64,000 nt of DNA from Cupriavidus necator (GCA_022041995.1 CP074381.1:62001-126000), one strand, 5' to 3'. Shown: positions 7,384 through 16,370, counted from the stretch's first letter. Translations and numbers: made by a program. Notes: generated by a model from the sequence alone, not told the origin.

Positions 7384-8304
7384 ATGCGCGCGGCTTGCGT
7401 TGCCGTGGCGCTGGCATTGCTGAGTGCCTGCACCACCGTCAGCGAGCCAGTGCGGCCGCAGGCGCGCGCCCTGCCCGACACCGAAAGGCCGGTGACACGC
7501 CCGGGCGCCACGCCGCGCGAACGCATCGTCGAGATTGCCACGCAGGAATGGACCCGCTGGGGCGGGCAGGTGGTGCGGCTGGGCCGGGACGACACGTCCT
7601 GCGTCACCTACAGCCCGGTGCCCGCACCGGAGCTGCCTGCGCCACTGCCAGAGATCCCGGAGGCCCAGCCACTGTCCCCCGCGGTGGCCGGGGTGCCCGC
7701 TGCCGCCACCACCGACACCGAATCCAAAACCAACGGCAATCCCCCACCCGTGGCCAGCTGCCTGTCCTTTCCGGACGGCACCGGCATGGAAGCCACGCCC
7801 TTGGGCTGCTCCCTGGCGCGCCGCTACTGGAGCATCGTCGGCGAAGCGCCCGGCTGCCGGCAAGTGACCCAGGGATCCTGGGCCTGGTCGGCGGTGTTTA
7901 TCTCATGGGTGCTGCGCAAGGCGGGGCTGGACGAGCGCCAGTTCCTGACCGGGCAGTCGCACTCGATGTACGTGGTCGATGCCCGCGACGGCATCCTGCC
8001 CAGGCCGGCCTTCCATATCGAGCCCGTGCCCGCCATGCCCCGACCCGGCGACATCATCTGCGCCGGGCGCGGGCGCGACCGCTATCTCGAGGACATCGCC
8101 GAAATCGGTTTCGGCACCACGCCCATGCACTGCGACATTGTGGTCGGCGTGGATCCGGCCACGCGCGTGGTGCGTGCCATCGGCGGCAACGTCCAGCAGT
8201 CGGTGTCGATGGAGGAGATCGAGCTGGGCGATTCGGGCCGGCTCGATGGCATCACCAATTCACATATGCCATGGCTGCTGGTGATGCGCAACGACCTGCA
8301 GTAG
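7384..8304 (+). CDS. DUF2272 lipoprotein
   Basis: This protein of about 306 residues has a lipoprotein signal (MRAACVAVALALLSAC) with the lipobox Cys at residue 16. A Pro/Ala-rich linker follows, then a domain with GSWAWSAVFISWVLRKAGLDE and later MHCDIVVGVD, matching recalled DUF2272 sequences. That domain has a Cys/His layout reminiscent of NlpC/P60-type papain-fold peptidases, so a cell-wall role is possible but unproven. I chose 7384 so that the signal peptide begins at the start. Upstream ATGs at 7270 and 7288 would prepend a basic segment encoded by the 12-bp repeat array. No good ribosome site is visible for any of them. Confidence 0.75.
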   Translation: MRAACVAVALALLSACTTVSEPVRPQARALPDTERPVTRPGATPRERIVEIATQEWTRWGGQVVRLGRDDTSCVTYSPVPAPELPAPLPEIPEAQPLSPAVAGVPAAATTDTESKTNGNPPPVASCLSFPDGTGMEATPLGCSLARRYWSIVGEAPGCRQVTQGSWAWSAVFISWVLRKAGLDERQFLTGQSHSMYVVDARDGILPRPAFHIEPVPAMPRPGDIICAGRGRDRYLEDIAEIGFGTTPMHCDIVVGVDPATRVVRAIGGNVQQSVSMEEIELGDSGRLDGITNSHMPWLLVMRNDLQ

Positions 8305-8341
8305 CTGGTTTATTGATGCGATTTATCGTGGAATCATAATT

Positions 8342-9457
8342 TTATGCGGTTTGATTATTCGCTTGAATAATCCTGCGCTCAGTCGAACAGTTCCAGCTGC
8401 GATGTATCCCGGTCGCTGGTCCCCACCCGACCCCCAGCAGCCGCACTGGCAAGCCCCGGCGCGCATGGCCCTCGGCCAGCAGGCGCGCATAGACGGCGCG
8501 GTCCGGTGCGTGGCCGCGGCATTCCACCGTGGTCTGGCGGAAGTCAGAGAAGCGCAGCTTCACGGTCAGCTTGTCGATGGTGTCGTGTGCCTGTGCCCGG
8601 TCAATGCGCGCTTCGAGCATGGCGATCAGCGATTCCAGCTCGGCCATGCAGGCCTGCAGGTCGGGCAGGTCGTCGGCATAGGTCTCTTCCACGCTGATCG
8701 ACTTGCGCTCGCGCTCGGGCGTGACCTCGCGCTCGTCGACGCCGCGGCACAGCTTGTAGAGCCGCGCCCCGAAGACACCGAACTCGCGGTGCAGCCGGTC
8801 CGGCGACCACGGCCGCAGGTCGCCGCAGGTCTCGGCACCCAGGCGCCGCAGCTTGGCCGCGGTGACCTTGCCTACGCCGTGGATGCGCTCCACCGGCAGC
8901 GCGGCGACAAAGCCATCGACTGCCGCCGGCTTGACCACGAACAGCCCGTCGGGCTTGTTCCAGTCGCTGGCGATCTTGGCCACGAACTTGCTCGGGCCCA
9001 CCCCGGCCGATACCGTCACACCCACTTCATCGCGCACACGCTGGCGGATTTCCTGGGCGATGCGGGTGGCGCTGCCGGCGTGGCGGGTGCAAAGGCTTAC
9101 GTCCAGGTAGGCCTCGTCCAGCGACAGCGGTTCGACCAGCGCGGTGTATTCGCGATAGATCGCGAAGATCTGGCGAGAAACCTCGCGGTACTTGTCCATC
9201 GCCGGGCGCACGATCAGCAGGTCCGGACAACGCTTGACCGCCTGTGCCGATGGCATTGCCGAACGCACGCCAAAGGCGCGCGCTTCGTAGTTGCAGGTGG
9301 CAATCACCCCGCGCCGGTCGGGCGAGCCGCCCACGGCCATCGGGCGGCCGCGCAGCGACGGGTCGTCGCGCATCTCGACCGAGGCGTAGAAACAGTCGCA
9401 GTCGCAATGAATGATCTTGCGCTGGACCGCGGGCGTGGCATCAGGCGGGGCAGACAT
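8342..9457 (-). CDS. dinB: DNA polymerase IV, C-terminal end frameshifted
   Basis: This Y-family translesion polymerase has the expected catalytic motifs: IIHCDCDCFYASVE at the N-terminus, LSLDEAYLDV in the palm, the HhH segment VERIHGVGKVTAAKL, and a little-finger domain with SISVEETYADDL. The open frame runs to 8342, but its last 20 or so residues (from GWGPATG on) do not look like the family. One base back in phase, the DNA encodes GTSDRDTSQLELFD and a stop at 8379-8381. QLELF is a canonical sliding-clamp binding motif. A one-base loss near 8425-8433, in the run GGGTGGGG on the coding strand, explains this. The corrected gene would be 8379-9457. Confidence 0.92.
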   Translation of the reverse strand: MSAPPDATPAVQRKIIHCDCDCFYASVEMRDDPSLRGRPMAVGGSPDRRGVIATCNYEARAFGVRSAMPSAQAVKRCPDLLIVRPAMDKYREVSRQIFAIYREYTALVEPLSLDEAYLDVSLCTRHAGSATRIAQEIRQRVRDEVGVTVSAGVGPSKFVAKIASDWNKPDGLFVVKPAAVDGFVAALPVERIHGVGKVTAAKLRRLGAETCGDLRPWSPDRLHREFGVFGARLYKLCRGVDEREVTPERERKSISVEETYADDLPDLQACMAELESLIAMLEARIDRAQAHDTIDKLTVKLRFSDFRQTTVECRGHAPDRAVYARLLAEGHARRGLPVRLLGVGWGPATGIHRSWNCSTERRIIQANNQTA

Positions 9458-9510
9458 GGTGGCCAGGCACCGTATCGGTTATCCGCGCGATGAATGAAAT
9501 GGTTTGCTTT

Positions 9511-10416
9511 TTAGTTCGTTTCATTGATCGACTGGATGGTGGCGGGCTTCTGCCGCGTATTCATCCATAGCCCCTCGGCCGCATACAAGGCCAGCGACAG
9601 CCAGATCAGCGCGTAGCCGACCTGCTTTTGCACCGGGAACGGCTCGTTCCACAGCCACACGCCCAGCAGCAGCTGCAGCGTCGGCCCGGTGTACTGCAGC
9701 AGGCCCAGCAGCGACAGCGGAATGCGCCGCGCACCGGCCGCAAAGAACAGCAGCGGCACCGCCGTCACCGGCCCGGCCAGCAGCAGCAGCCACTGCGTAC
9801 CCGGCGCTGCGTGAGTGAAGCTGTCCTGGCCGGTGGCGAACAGCCAGGCCAGCGCCGCTGCGGCCAGCGGGAACAGCAGCAGCGTTTCCAGCGACAGCCC
9901 TTCCAGCGCACCCAGCGCGCCGGTCTTGCGCAGCAGGCCATAGCCGCCGAAGCTGGCCGCCAGCCCCAGCGCGATCCACGGCAGCTGGCCTGCCGCCACT
10001 GTCAGCCAGGCCACCCCGGCCGCGGCTACCGCGATCGACAGCCATTGCACCAGGCGCAGCCGCTCGTGCAGGAACACCACGCCCAGCAGCACGCTGAACA
10101 GCGGGTTGATGAAGTAGCCCAGGCTGGCATCGACCACGCGGTTGGCCGACACCGCCCAGATATAGAGAAACCAGTTGGCGCACAGCAGCGCCGCGCTGGC
10201 GGCGAACGACAGCAGCAGGCGCCGGTCCTTGAGCACCCGGCCCAGCCACGCCCACTGGTGCCGCCACGTCAGGATCAGGCCGAGGAATACCAGCGACCAC
10301 ACCATCCGGTGCAGCAGGATCTCCAGCGGTGCAATGCCGGGCAGCGATTTGATATAGAGCGGGAGCAGCCCCCAGATGACGTAGGCCAGGAGGGCGTAGA
10401 GAATGCCGAGTTGCAT
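9511..10416 (-). CDS. rarD: RarD-type EamA/DMT family permease
   Basis: This 301-residue integral membrane protein is made of about ten hydrophobic segments in two EamA repeats. It opens with GILYALLAYVIWGLLPLYIKSL, the characteristic RarD start, and contains NWFLYIWAVSANRVVDASLGY, a conserved RarD segment. RarD proteins are drug/metabolite-superfamily exporters of the inner membrane, with poorly defined substrates (chloramphenicol sensitivity was the first phenotype). It lies in the same orientation between dctP-like and dinB genes but has its own region on each side. Confidence 0.93.
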   Translation of the reverse strand: MQLGILYALLAYVIWGLLPLYIKSLPGIAPLEILLHRMVWSLVFLGLILTWRHQWAWLGRVLKDRRLLLSFAASAALLCANWFLYIWAVSANRVVDASLGYFINPLFSVLLGVVFLHERLRLVQWLSIAVAAAGVAWLTVAAGQLPWIALGLAASFGGYGLLRKTGALGALEGLSLETLLLFPLAAAALAWLFATGQDSFTHAAPGTQWLLLLAGPVTAVPLLFFAAGARRIPLSLLGLLQYTGPTLQLLLGVWLWNEPFPVQKQVGYALIWLSLALYAAEGLWMNTRQKPATIQSINETN

Positions 10417-10496
10417 AGGGATTTCCGGTAGATGCCGGCGATTCTACCGGCGCCGCGCGATCCCCGCCCGGCGGGCGCCCGCGTGCCGTGGCCAAC

Positions 10497-10528
10497 AAAA
10501 AACCCCATGCTCCCGAGGGAACATGGGG
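10497..10528 (-). terminator. Rho-independent terminator of the TRAP solute-binding gene
   Basis: On the minus strand the arms CCCCATG and CATGGGG (10503-10509 and 10522-10528) form a stem, followed by six T residues (10497-10502). It lies 40 bp behind the stop of the DctP-type gene. Confidence 0.85.
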
Positions 10529-10567
10529 TTTGCGGCAGGCCGCGGACGGACCAGAGCCGTGTGCCGC

Positions 10568-11704
10568 TTACAGCTTGCGCGCGAAGCTGAACTGGGCGAA
10601 GCCCTGCTCGGCCACGTTGAACCAGGCGGCCTGGTTGTTGCGGAACACGCGCCAGTCGTCGTAGATCTTCTTGAACGACGGGTTCTTGGCGGTTTCGTCA
10701 GCGTAGGATTCCTGGGTCGCCTTGAAGCAGGCCTCCATGATTTCCTTGGAGAACGGGCGCAGCTTGACGCCGTTTTCCAGCAATCGGGCCAGCGCCTGCG
10801 GGTTGACCGTGTCGTACTTGGCCATCATGGTGGTGTGTGCCTCGATGGTGGCGGTTTCCAGCGCGCGCTTGTACAGCGCCGGCAGCTTCCCAAACTCGGT
10901 GGCCGAGGCGTAGAACGACAGCTGCGCGCTGCCTTCCCACCAGCCCGGGTAGTAGTAGTACGGCGCGACCTTGTAGAAGCCCAGCTTCTCGTCATCGTAC
11001 GGGCCCACCCATTCGGCCGCGTCGATGGTGCCTTTTTCCAGCGCAGGATAGATGTCGCCGCCGGCGATCTGCTGCGGCACCACGCCCAGGCGCGACAGCA
11101 CCACACCGGCAAAGCCGGCGATGCGGTACTTCAGGCCCTGCAGGTCGGCCACGGTCTTGATTTCCTTGCGGAACCAGCCGCCCATCTGTGCATTGGTGTT
11201 GCCGCCCAGGAAGTTGATGACGTTGTATTCCTTGAAGAACTCGCGCATCAGTTTCATGCCGTTGCCCTGCAGCATCCAGGCGTTCTGCTGGCGTGCGGTC
11301 AGGCCGAACGGGACGGTGGTGTCAAAGCACAGCGTCGGGTTCTTGCCGAAGTAGTAGTAGCCGGCGGTGTGGCCGATCTGCACGGTGTTGTTCTGCACCG
11401 CGTCCAGCACCTGCAGGCCCGGCACGACTTCACCGGCGGCAAACACCTTGATGTTGAACTTGCCGTCGGTCAGTTCCTTGACGCGGGCCGACAGCAGCTC
11501 GGCACCGCCGAAGATGGTGTCGAGCGACTTGGGGAAGCTCGAGGCCAGGCGCCATTCCACGGCCGGGTTGCTGCCGACCACGGCCGGCGCTGCCGGGCCG
11601 CTGGCGGCGGCAGGCGCTGCCTTCTCTTCACTCTTGCCGCACGCGGCCAGTGCCCCGGTGGCGGCCACGGCCGACGCTTTCAACAGGAAGGAACGACGTT
11701 CCAT
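10568..11704 (-). CDS. TRAP transporter solute-binding protein, DctP family, Tat/lipoprotein signal
   Basis: This 378-residue periplasmic protein captures an organic anion for a TRAP-type transporter. The N-terminus MERRSFLLKASAVAATGALAAC combines a twin-arginine-like motif with a lipobox Cys at residue 22. The mature part has WRLASSFPKSLDTIFGGAELL, IFAAGEVVPGLQVLDAV-type and DGYYYPGWWEG-type segments of the subgroup annotated for mannitol/chloroaromatic or 2-oxo acid uptake. Purine-rich GAGGAGAAG precedes the ATG at 11704. No DctQ or DctM membrane subunit gene lies nearby, so the partner must be elsewhere. The substrate cannot be told from sequence. Confidence 0.9.
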   Translation of the reverse strand: MERRSFLLKASAVAATGALAACGKSEEKAAPAAASGPAAPAVVGSNPAVEWRLASSFPKSLDTIFGGAELLSARVKELTDGKFNIKVFAAGEVVPGLQVLDAVQNNTVQIGHTAGYYYFGKNPTLCFDTTVPFGLTARQQNAWMLQGNGMKLMREFFKEYNVINFLGGNTNAQMGGWFRKEIKTVADLQGLKYRIAGFAGVVLSRLGVVPQQIAGGDIYPALEKGTIDAAEWVGPYDDEKLGFYKVAPYYYYPGWWEGSAQLSFYASATEFGKLPALYKRALETATIEAHTTMMAKYDTVNPQALARLLENGVKLRPFSKEIMEACFKATQESYADETAKNPSFKKIYDDWRVFRNNQAAWFNVAEQGFAQFSFARKL

Positions 11705-12054
11705 CTCCACTTCTCCTCTTATAGATATTGATTCGGATGCAGGCGCGCGGCTTGCATGATGCCGCGGGCCGGACCGTGACGCACCAGCCGCCGGGTACAG
11801 CGGCTTGCGCAACGCTGTGCCTGTTGCGAACGGGCACGGCGGCGTGCCCTGCATGCCGGGCGCCTGACGCGCGGCCCACGGCAAAGGGCTGTCTTACCCG
11901 AAAGACAAGCCAGCCGATTATAGCGGTGGCTCTTTCGCCACGGGGTACCGTCCAAGTGCGGGTTTTCGCTAGTCAATGGCGCCATATCCGGGGTTTTTTC
12001 GCATTGTGAGACGTCGCATAGTGTGATGGATTTTGTAACCCGGCTTGCGGTCAA
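11705..12054. other. Intergenic region between dctP-like and LamB-like genes
   Basis: These 350 bp separate two divergent genes and must hold both promoters. AT-rich TATAGATATTG just upstream of the solute-binding gene could be part of its promoter. I saw no gene, repeat or clear operator. Confidence 0.5.
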
Positions 12055-13881
12055 ATGGGTCGGCTGATAAAAAACAGTCCCGCCTCCGGAGCCCTTGCCT
12101 GCTCCGGCCATCGTTGTTGCTTGCCTGAATTACTGTCCGAATTGCCGCCAGTCTCCCGTCGAATTCCCGCCACACCGCTCTGTCTCGGCCCTGCCGGCCC
12201 TGCCGGAGGCGGTGGCCTGCCCCTGCGCCGCCTCGGCTTTGCCGTGCTGGCCGCGTGGGGCCTGGCCGCGTGCGCGCAGACCGGGGATGCGACCACCAGT
12301 GCCACCACGCCGCCGCCGCGCATCGAACCGCGCCCGGCGGTGCCGCCGGTGGTGACCGCGGATGCGGCGCAAGCCGCCCGGCCTGCCAAGCCGGCCACAG
12401 CAAGCACGGAGGACCCGCTGGCGGCGCTGATTGCCGGCGACGCGGCACCCGCGGCCAGCGTGACCGTGCCGGCGGCACCGGCGCAAGGCACCACGGGCGA
12501 GCTGGCTGCCCAGCCTGCCGTGCCGCCTGACGGCAGCGCGCCGGCAACCCTGGCCGGCACCAGCCCGGCTGCCGATCCCAATTTCGTCGGCCCGCCCGAA
12601 CCGCCACCCCAGCAGCCGCCGCCACTGGTGCTGTTCCCGCCCCGCCTCGGCCAGTTCCAGGCCGAGGCGCCTGCCCAGCCGGCGGACAGCGCCACCGGTG
12701 GCACCCCGCCAGACGCCCCGCCGGTGCTGCACTCGCAACTGCCCGCTGACGACCCCGCCGGGGATTCCGTGTGGCGCCTCGGCTACAGCGGCCGCGCCGC
12801 GGCCGAGGAACGCCCGGCCACCATGCGCGCCTGCCCCGGCGGCGCGCTCTCCACCGGCATCGGCAACGGCCTGGCCTGCCGCAGCGCTGGTGAGGTCAAG
12901 ATCCGCGAATCGGTGCTGGACCTCGACGGCGGCGCGCAGGTGATGCTGATCGCGCAGGCGCGCGGCACCGACGCCACCACGGTCAATGGCCGCCCCGCGG
13001 CGATCGATCCCTATGCCCTGGTGCCGCAGTTCTATACCGCCGTCAGCGGCCTGGCAGTGCTGGACGGCGCCACCATGTGGGCCGGCCGGCGCGACAATGC
13101 GCCGTTCCTGCTGTCGTCCGGCCTGCTGCCGCCCAATTCCACGGCGATGCGCTTCGGCGTGGACAACGCCAAGGTGATCGGCGATATCGGCCTGAGCTAC
13201 CAGTACACCGCGCGCGCCGACCAGAACGGCCAGAACCTGCCCAGCTACCACTCGCTGCGCACCGCGCCCATCAACACCAACGAACAGGGGTCGGTCCAGC
13301 TCGGCTTCACGCGGGTGGAGGCGCAGCCGCTGGTGGAAGACAACGGCGGTGCATGGTGGGCGTCTGCGTTGCATGAGCAGAAAGGCGTGCTGTTCGGCAC
13401 CAACCGCCTCGGGGTGCAGTTCGGATCGGGATCGCGCAACGCCATGAGCGGCTACACCGGCATGGGACCGGCGCTGTCGCGCACGCGCGTGGCGGAATCG
13501 ATGGAATGGAAGGGCCGTTCAGGGCTGAGCGGCGCGGTGGAGCAAAGCCTGCAGTTCGACCGGTCGCCGCTCGGCACGCTGCAGTGGACCACCACGCGCT
13601 TGCGTCCTGCTTACATAGCGAGCAACCAGTTCCGCCTGAATTTCGAGGTCTCGCACGACCAGATCTCGTCCGGCTTCGGCGTCAGCGGCCAGCGCACCGC
13701 GCTGACCGTGGCGCCCACGCTGACGCTGGGCAAGTCGGCCGGCAATGCCAACCTGCGCGCCTTCTACACCTACAGCCGCGCCAGCGACGTCGAAGGCATC
13801 GGGTACACCGCGCCGGCCGACGCGTGGGCCTCGCAGGCGGGCGGCTCGATCTTCGGCGTGCAGCTCAATCGGCGCTGGTAG
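12055..13881 (+). CDS. LamB/maltoporin-like outer-membrane porin with a Pro/Ala-rich N-terminal region
   Basis: The C-terminal 350 or so residues look like a LamB-type 18-strand sugar porin. VSGLAVLDGATMWAGRR corresponds to the conserved maltoporin strand with AGRR/AGKR, LTVAPTLTLGKSAGNANLRAF to the LTIAPQ strand, and the chain ends in WASQAGGSIFGVQLNRRW, like LamB proteins that end in aromatic residues. The N-terminal third is low-complexity Pro/Ala sequence after LGFAVLAAWGLAAC, which resembles a lipoprotein signal. That signal begins about 55 residues after the ATG at 12055, so the true start is probably a non-ATG codon further in. Family recall is good; substrate unknown. The end overlaps the convergent aquaporin gene by 17 bp. 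Confidence 0.7.
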   Translation: MGRLIKNSPASGALACSGHRCCLPELLSELPPVSRRIPATPLCLGPAGPAGGGGLPLRRLGFAVLAAWGLAACAQTGDATTSATTPPPRIEPRPAVPPVVTADAAQAARPAKPATASTEDPLAALIAGDAAPAASVTVPAAPAQGTTGELAAQPAVPPDGSAPATLAGTSPAADPNFVGPPEPPPQQPPPLVLFPPRLGQFQAEAPAQPADSATGGTPPDAPPVLHSQLPADDPAGDSVWRLGYSGRAAAEERPATMRACPGGALSTGIGNGLACRSAGEVKIRESVLDLDGGAQVMLIAQARGTDATTVNGRPAAIDPYALVPQFYTAVSGLAVLDGATMWAGRRDNAPFLLSSGLLPPNSTAMRFGVDNAKVIGDIGLSYQYTARADQNGQNLPSYHSLRTAPINTNEQGSVQLGFTRVEAQPLVEDNGGAWWASALHEQKGVLFGTNRLGVQFGSGSRNAMSGYTGMGPALSRTRVAESMEWKGRSGLSGAVEQSLQFDRSPLGTLQWTTTRLRPAYIASNQFRLNFEVSHDQISSGFGVSGQRTALTVAPTLTLGKSAGNANLRAFYTYSRASDVEGIGYTAPADAWASQAGGSIFGVQLNRRW

Positions 13882-14599
13882 GGGCGCTGGCGGGCGCAGC
13901 GCGCCAGTCGGCCTGCGCCGTGGCAGCGGTGGTGGCCGCAGCGGGCTTGCGGCACAGCCAGTGGAACAGCAGCGTGGCGCTCAGCCCGCCGCCGATCTGG
14001 GCCAGCACGAAGCCCGGCACGTCCTGCGGCCGGATCCCGGTAAAGGTATCGGTCAGCGCGCAGGCGATGGTCAGCGCCGGGTTGGCAAACGAGGTCGACG
14101 ACGTGAACCAGTAGCCCGCGGTGATATAGCCTGCCACCACGAACGGCACCAGCTGCGGCCGGCTGCGCAACGTGCCGATGCCCACGCCGACCAGGCCGAA
14201 GGTGGCCACGCACTCGCTCCACCACATCGCTGCGCCGGTGCGGCTCTGCGCCGACCAGGCCAGCGCCGGCTCGCCGAACATCGCATGGGCGGCCAGCACG
14301 CCGCAGACTCCGCCCGCCACCTGCACCAGCACATAGCGCAGCACATCGCGCGGCGCCAGCGTGCCCTGCAGCAGCGCCGACAGGCTGACCACCGGGTTGA
14401 AATGCCCGCCCGAGACCGGGCCCAGCGATACCAGCAAGGCCACCAGCCCGGCACCGGTCGCCAGCGAATTGGCCAGCAGCGCCAGCGCGGTATCACCGGC
14501 GGCGAGGCGCTCGGCACGGATGCCCGAACCCACCACGATCGCCACCAGCAGGGCGGTGCCGAGACCTTCCGCCACCAGGCGGCGTGCCAGCGTACTCAT
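13865..14599 (-). CDS. Aquaporin / MIP-family channel
   Basis: This 244-residue protein has six hydrophobic helices and the two half-helix signature motifs, here SGGHFNPVVSL (NPV rather than NPA) and FANPALTIA. MIP channels pass water or small neutral solutes such as glycerol or arsenite across the inner membrane. The NPV variant in the first loop resembles the subgroup often found in arsenic-resistance operons, but no ars gene is adjacent. I chose the Met at 14599 (MSTLARRLVAEGLGTALLV), which places the first helix near the N-terminus. Confidence 0.88.
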   Translation of the reverse strand: MSTLARRLVAEGLGTALLVAIVVGSGIRAERLAAGDTALALLANSLATGAGLVALLVSLGPVSGGHFNPVVSLSALLQGTLAPRDVLRYVLVQVAGGVCGVLAAHAMFGEPALAWSAQSRTGAAMWWSECVATFGLVGVGIGTLRSRPQLVPFVVAGYITAGYWFTSSTSFANPALTIACALTDTFTGIRPQDVPGFVLAQIGGGLSATLLFHWLCRKPAAATTAATAQADWRAAPASAPTSAD

Positions 14600-15031
14600 C
14601 GCTGCGCTGTGCCGGCGCTGTGCAGCGGCGCACGGACGTGGCAAGGGACCGGCCGCAAGCGTGCGGAAAAACCGGCGGCAAAAACGGCGGGGAGAAGGTG
14701 CAGCGGCAAGATGGACAACGTCGCCTGAGACGACGCCTCGAACAGTGGCGGAACAGTGGCAAGACCGGCGCGCAGGGGGTGCGCGCGCCTCGCGACAGTG
14801 TTCCGTCTGGGCCCGGGTGCGTCAATGCGCGGCGACTTTGTTGTGTGCTGACACTGGGTTTCGAATCGCTGCTGCGCCGCCGCCGTGGCGGAATCCGAGG
14901 TGGGCGTGCCGCTGGCCCTTGATGCCTTGCTGGCGGTTGCGGACCGGCACCTAGACGATGCCAGGCAGCACCGCCGCAACCGCGTCGTCAGCGACGACCG
15001 GCTGCCCGCGCCGGCGTCGTAGCGTTGCGCC
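14600..15031. other. Intergenic region with no recognisable gene
   Basis: This 430-bp stretch upstream of the aquaporin gene is GC-rich, and open frames pass through it on both strands. None has a ribosome site or a family signature. I see nothing else in it. Confidence 0.4.
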
Positions 15032-15523
15032 TCAGCGCAGCAGGAACGCGATGTCCTCGACGCTGATCTGTGCCACCGGAATGCCCTTGCGGCGCTGGAA
15101 CAGGATGTGCTGCTGCACGCGGCCGCGCTGCTCGGCAAATGCCGCGGGATCGATCGGCGTGCCCAGGCGCATGTAGTGCTGCACCAGCAGCTTGTAGGCG
15201 CGGTGGCGCACCTGCATGGCCTCGGTCTCTGCACGCAGCCGCCGGATCTCTGCCGGGCTGCGGTCGATCGCCTGGTGCAGCTCCTCGACCGTGCGCGCAT
15301 GCAGCTCGCGGTAGACGTCGCGCTCGGCCTCCATCTGGTGCAGCTCGTCGCGCAGCGCACGGATCTTGTGCTGCAGCTTCAGCGTCTGCGAGACCGCCTG
15401 CTGCACCCGCCCCGCCGCCCCCAGCGCGTGGCTGGCCGCGGCCATGGTGCTCTTCCACAATCCGCGCTCGTCGCCCGCAGTCTGCGGCGGCCAGCGGTTG
15501 TCTGTCCCGATCAACGTATCCAT
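15032..15523 (-). CDS. Coiled-coil protein of unknown function
   Basis: I do not recognise this 163-residue protein. The middle (about residues 40-115) is charged and heptad-like (KIRALRDELHQMEAERDVYRELHARTVEEL), so it probably forms a coiled coil. The C-terminus IPVAQISVEDIAFLLR looks structured. There is no signal peptide or membrane helix. The ATG at 15523 has GGGGGTCT a few bases upstream. It lies at the left edge of the accessory block. Confidence 0.6.
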   Translation of the reverse strand: MDTLIGTDNRWPPQTAGDERGLWKSTMAAASHALGAAGRVQQAVSQTLKLQHKIRALRDELHQMEAERDVYRELHARTVEELHQAIDRSPAEIRRLRAETEAMQVRHRAYKLLVQHYMRLGTPIDPAAFAEQRGRVQQHILFQRRKGIPVAQISVEDIAFLLR

Positions 15524-15717
15524 CAGACCCCCGGGTAAGAAAGTAATAGCCCTGGACCGGGTGTCCGCGTTATGGGTGCGGCTTGGCCGGCTCGGTACGC
15601 GCCGCCGGGCGGCAGCGTGTCAGGGCATCGTAGAGATACATAGATCGGCTGCCAAGTAGAAGATATTTACTTCTGGGTTGGCTGTTGCGCGTTGCACAAA
15701 CCACCGGTCTGCGGTGG

Positions 15718-16068
15718 TCAGCTACGGGGCAGCATGCGGTGCGATTTGGCGTAGGCACGCAGCACATCGTTGATGCGGGTCTGCCATCCTTCACCGGTGG
15801 CCTTGAACGCCTCGACGACATCACGGTCGGCACGCATGTTCAGCGTGACCTTGCGCTGATCCGGCGGCAGCGCCGGCCGGCCGCGGGGCCGCAGCAATGC
15901 CTGTGCCGCCTTGTCGCCGACCAGCCTGGGCAGCGCTTCCCGCGCGGGCCGCAGGCGCGCCAGTTCGGCATCGGTCAGCGGCGGGTTGTCGGGGTCTGCC
16001 TGCGCGGCGCGCGTCAGCGCCTTGCCCTCGGTGTCAGTCGGGATATGGATCCTGCGTTTCGTCGACAT
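15718..16068 (-). CDS. brnA: BrnA-family antitoxin
   Basis: The C-terminal half (KVTLNMRADRDVVEAFKATG, then EGWQTRINDVLRAY) is the BrnA DNA-binding domain, a ribbon-helix-helix-like fold. BrnA neutralises the BrnT ribonuclease and represses the operon. At 116 residues it is longer than minimal BrnA because of an N-terminal extension (MSTKRRIHIPTDTEGKAL). The brnT frame ends at 16034, inside the start of brnA, so the genes overlap by 35 bp in the usual toxin-first order. The antitoxin frame is intact while the toxin frame is broken. A small hairpin (15700-15718) sits over its stop. Confidence 0.88.
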   Translation of the reverse strand: MSTKRRIHIPTDTEGKALTRAAQADPDNPPLTDAELARLRPAREALPRLVGDKAAQALLRPRGRPALPPDQRKVTLNMRADRDVVEAFKATGEGWQTRINDVLRAYAKSHRMLPRS

Positions 16069-16322
16069 ACTTCAATACCTCGCGGCGGTTGGCTTTGCGC
16101 AGGCTGATGACGCGCATCGTTTCGCCTCGCATCGTGTAGACCATCACAAACACACGGTTGCCGATCAGGCCGGTAGCGACCATGCGCCCTTCACCGTATG
16201 CAAAGCGCAGATCGTCCCGGATCAGCGCCACCGTCCATCTCAAACGCTTCGGCCAGTGTCAGCGCTACGCCATGCTTGATCTGGTTGGCCAGATCCTTGA
16301 CCGGATCGAACACAAGCGGCAT
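16034..16322 (-). pseudogene. brnT: BrnT-family toxin gene with a +1 frameshift
   Basis: BrnT is a small RelE-fold ribonuclease toxin. Reading from the ATG at 16322 gives MPLVFDPVKDLANQIKHGV and ALTLAEAFE, the BrnT N-terminus. The frame then breaks, and the next phase continues WTVALIRDDLRFAYGEGRM, VATGLIGNRVFVMVYT and VISLRKANRREVLKYV, which is the conserved BrnT body. One extra A near 16235-16237 (GAG-A-TGG on the coding strand) accounts for the break; without it the protein would be about 95 residues, the normal size. Either the toxin has been inactivated, leaving the antitoxin, or this is a sequencing error. Confidence 0.8.
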
Positions 16323-16351
16323 CTATTTATTGTATGGGCGTTAAATTGGCA

Positions 16352-16370
16352 AGGCAAGGAATATTTGCCT
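16352..16370. promoter_or_regulatory. Inverted repeat upstream of brnTA, candidate BrnA operator
   Basis: AGGCAA (16352-16357) and TTGCCT (16365-16370) form an inverted repeat with a 7-bp spacer, about 30 bp upstream of the brnT start. BrnA is known to autorepress its operon. The link is by position only. Confidence 0.4.

Noticed and set aside
15700..15718. Hairpin ACCACCG/CGGTGGT at the brnA stop as a terminator
   Set aside because: The stem is only seven pairs and is followed by a weak TTTGTG, so I mention it with brnA but do not call a terminator.
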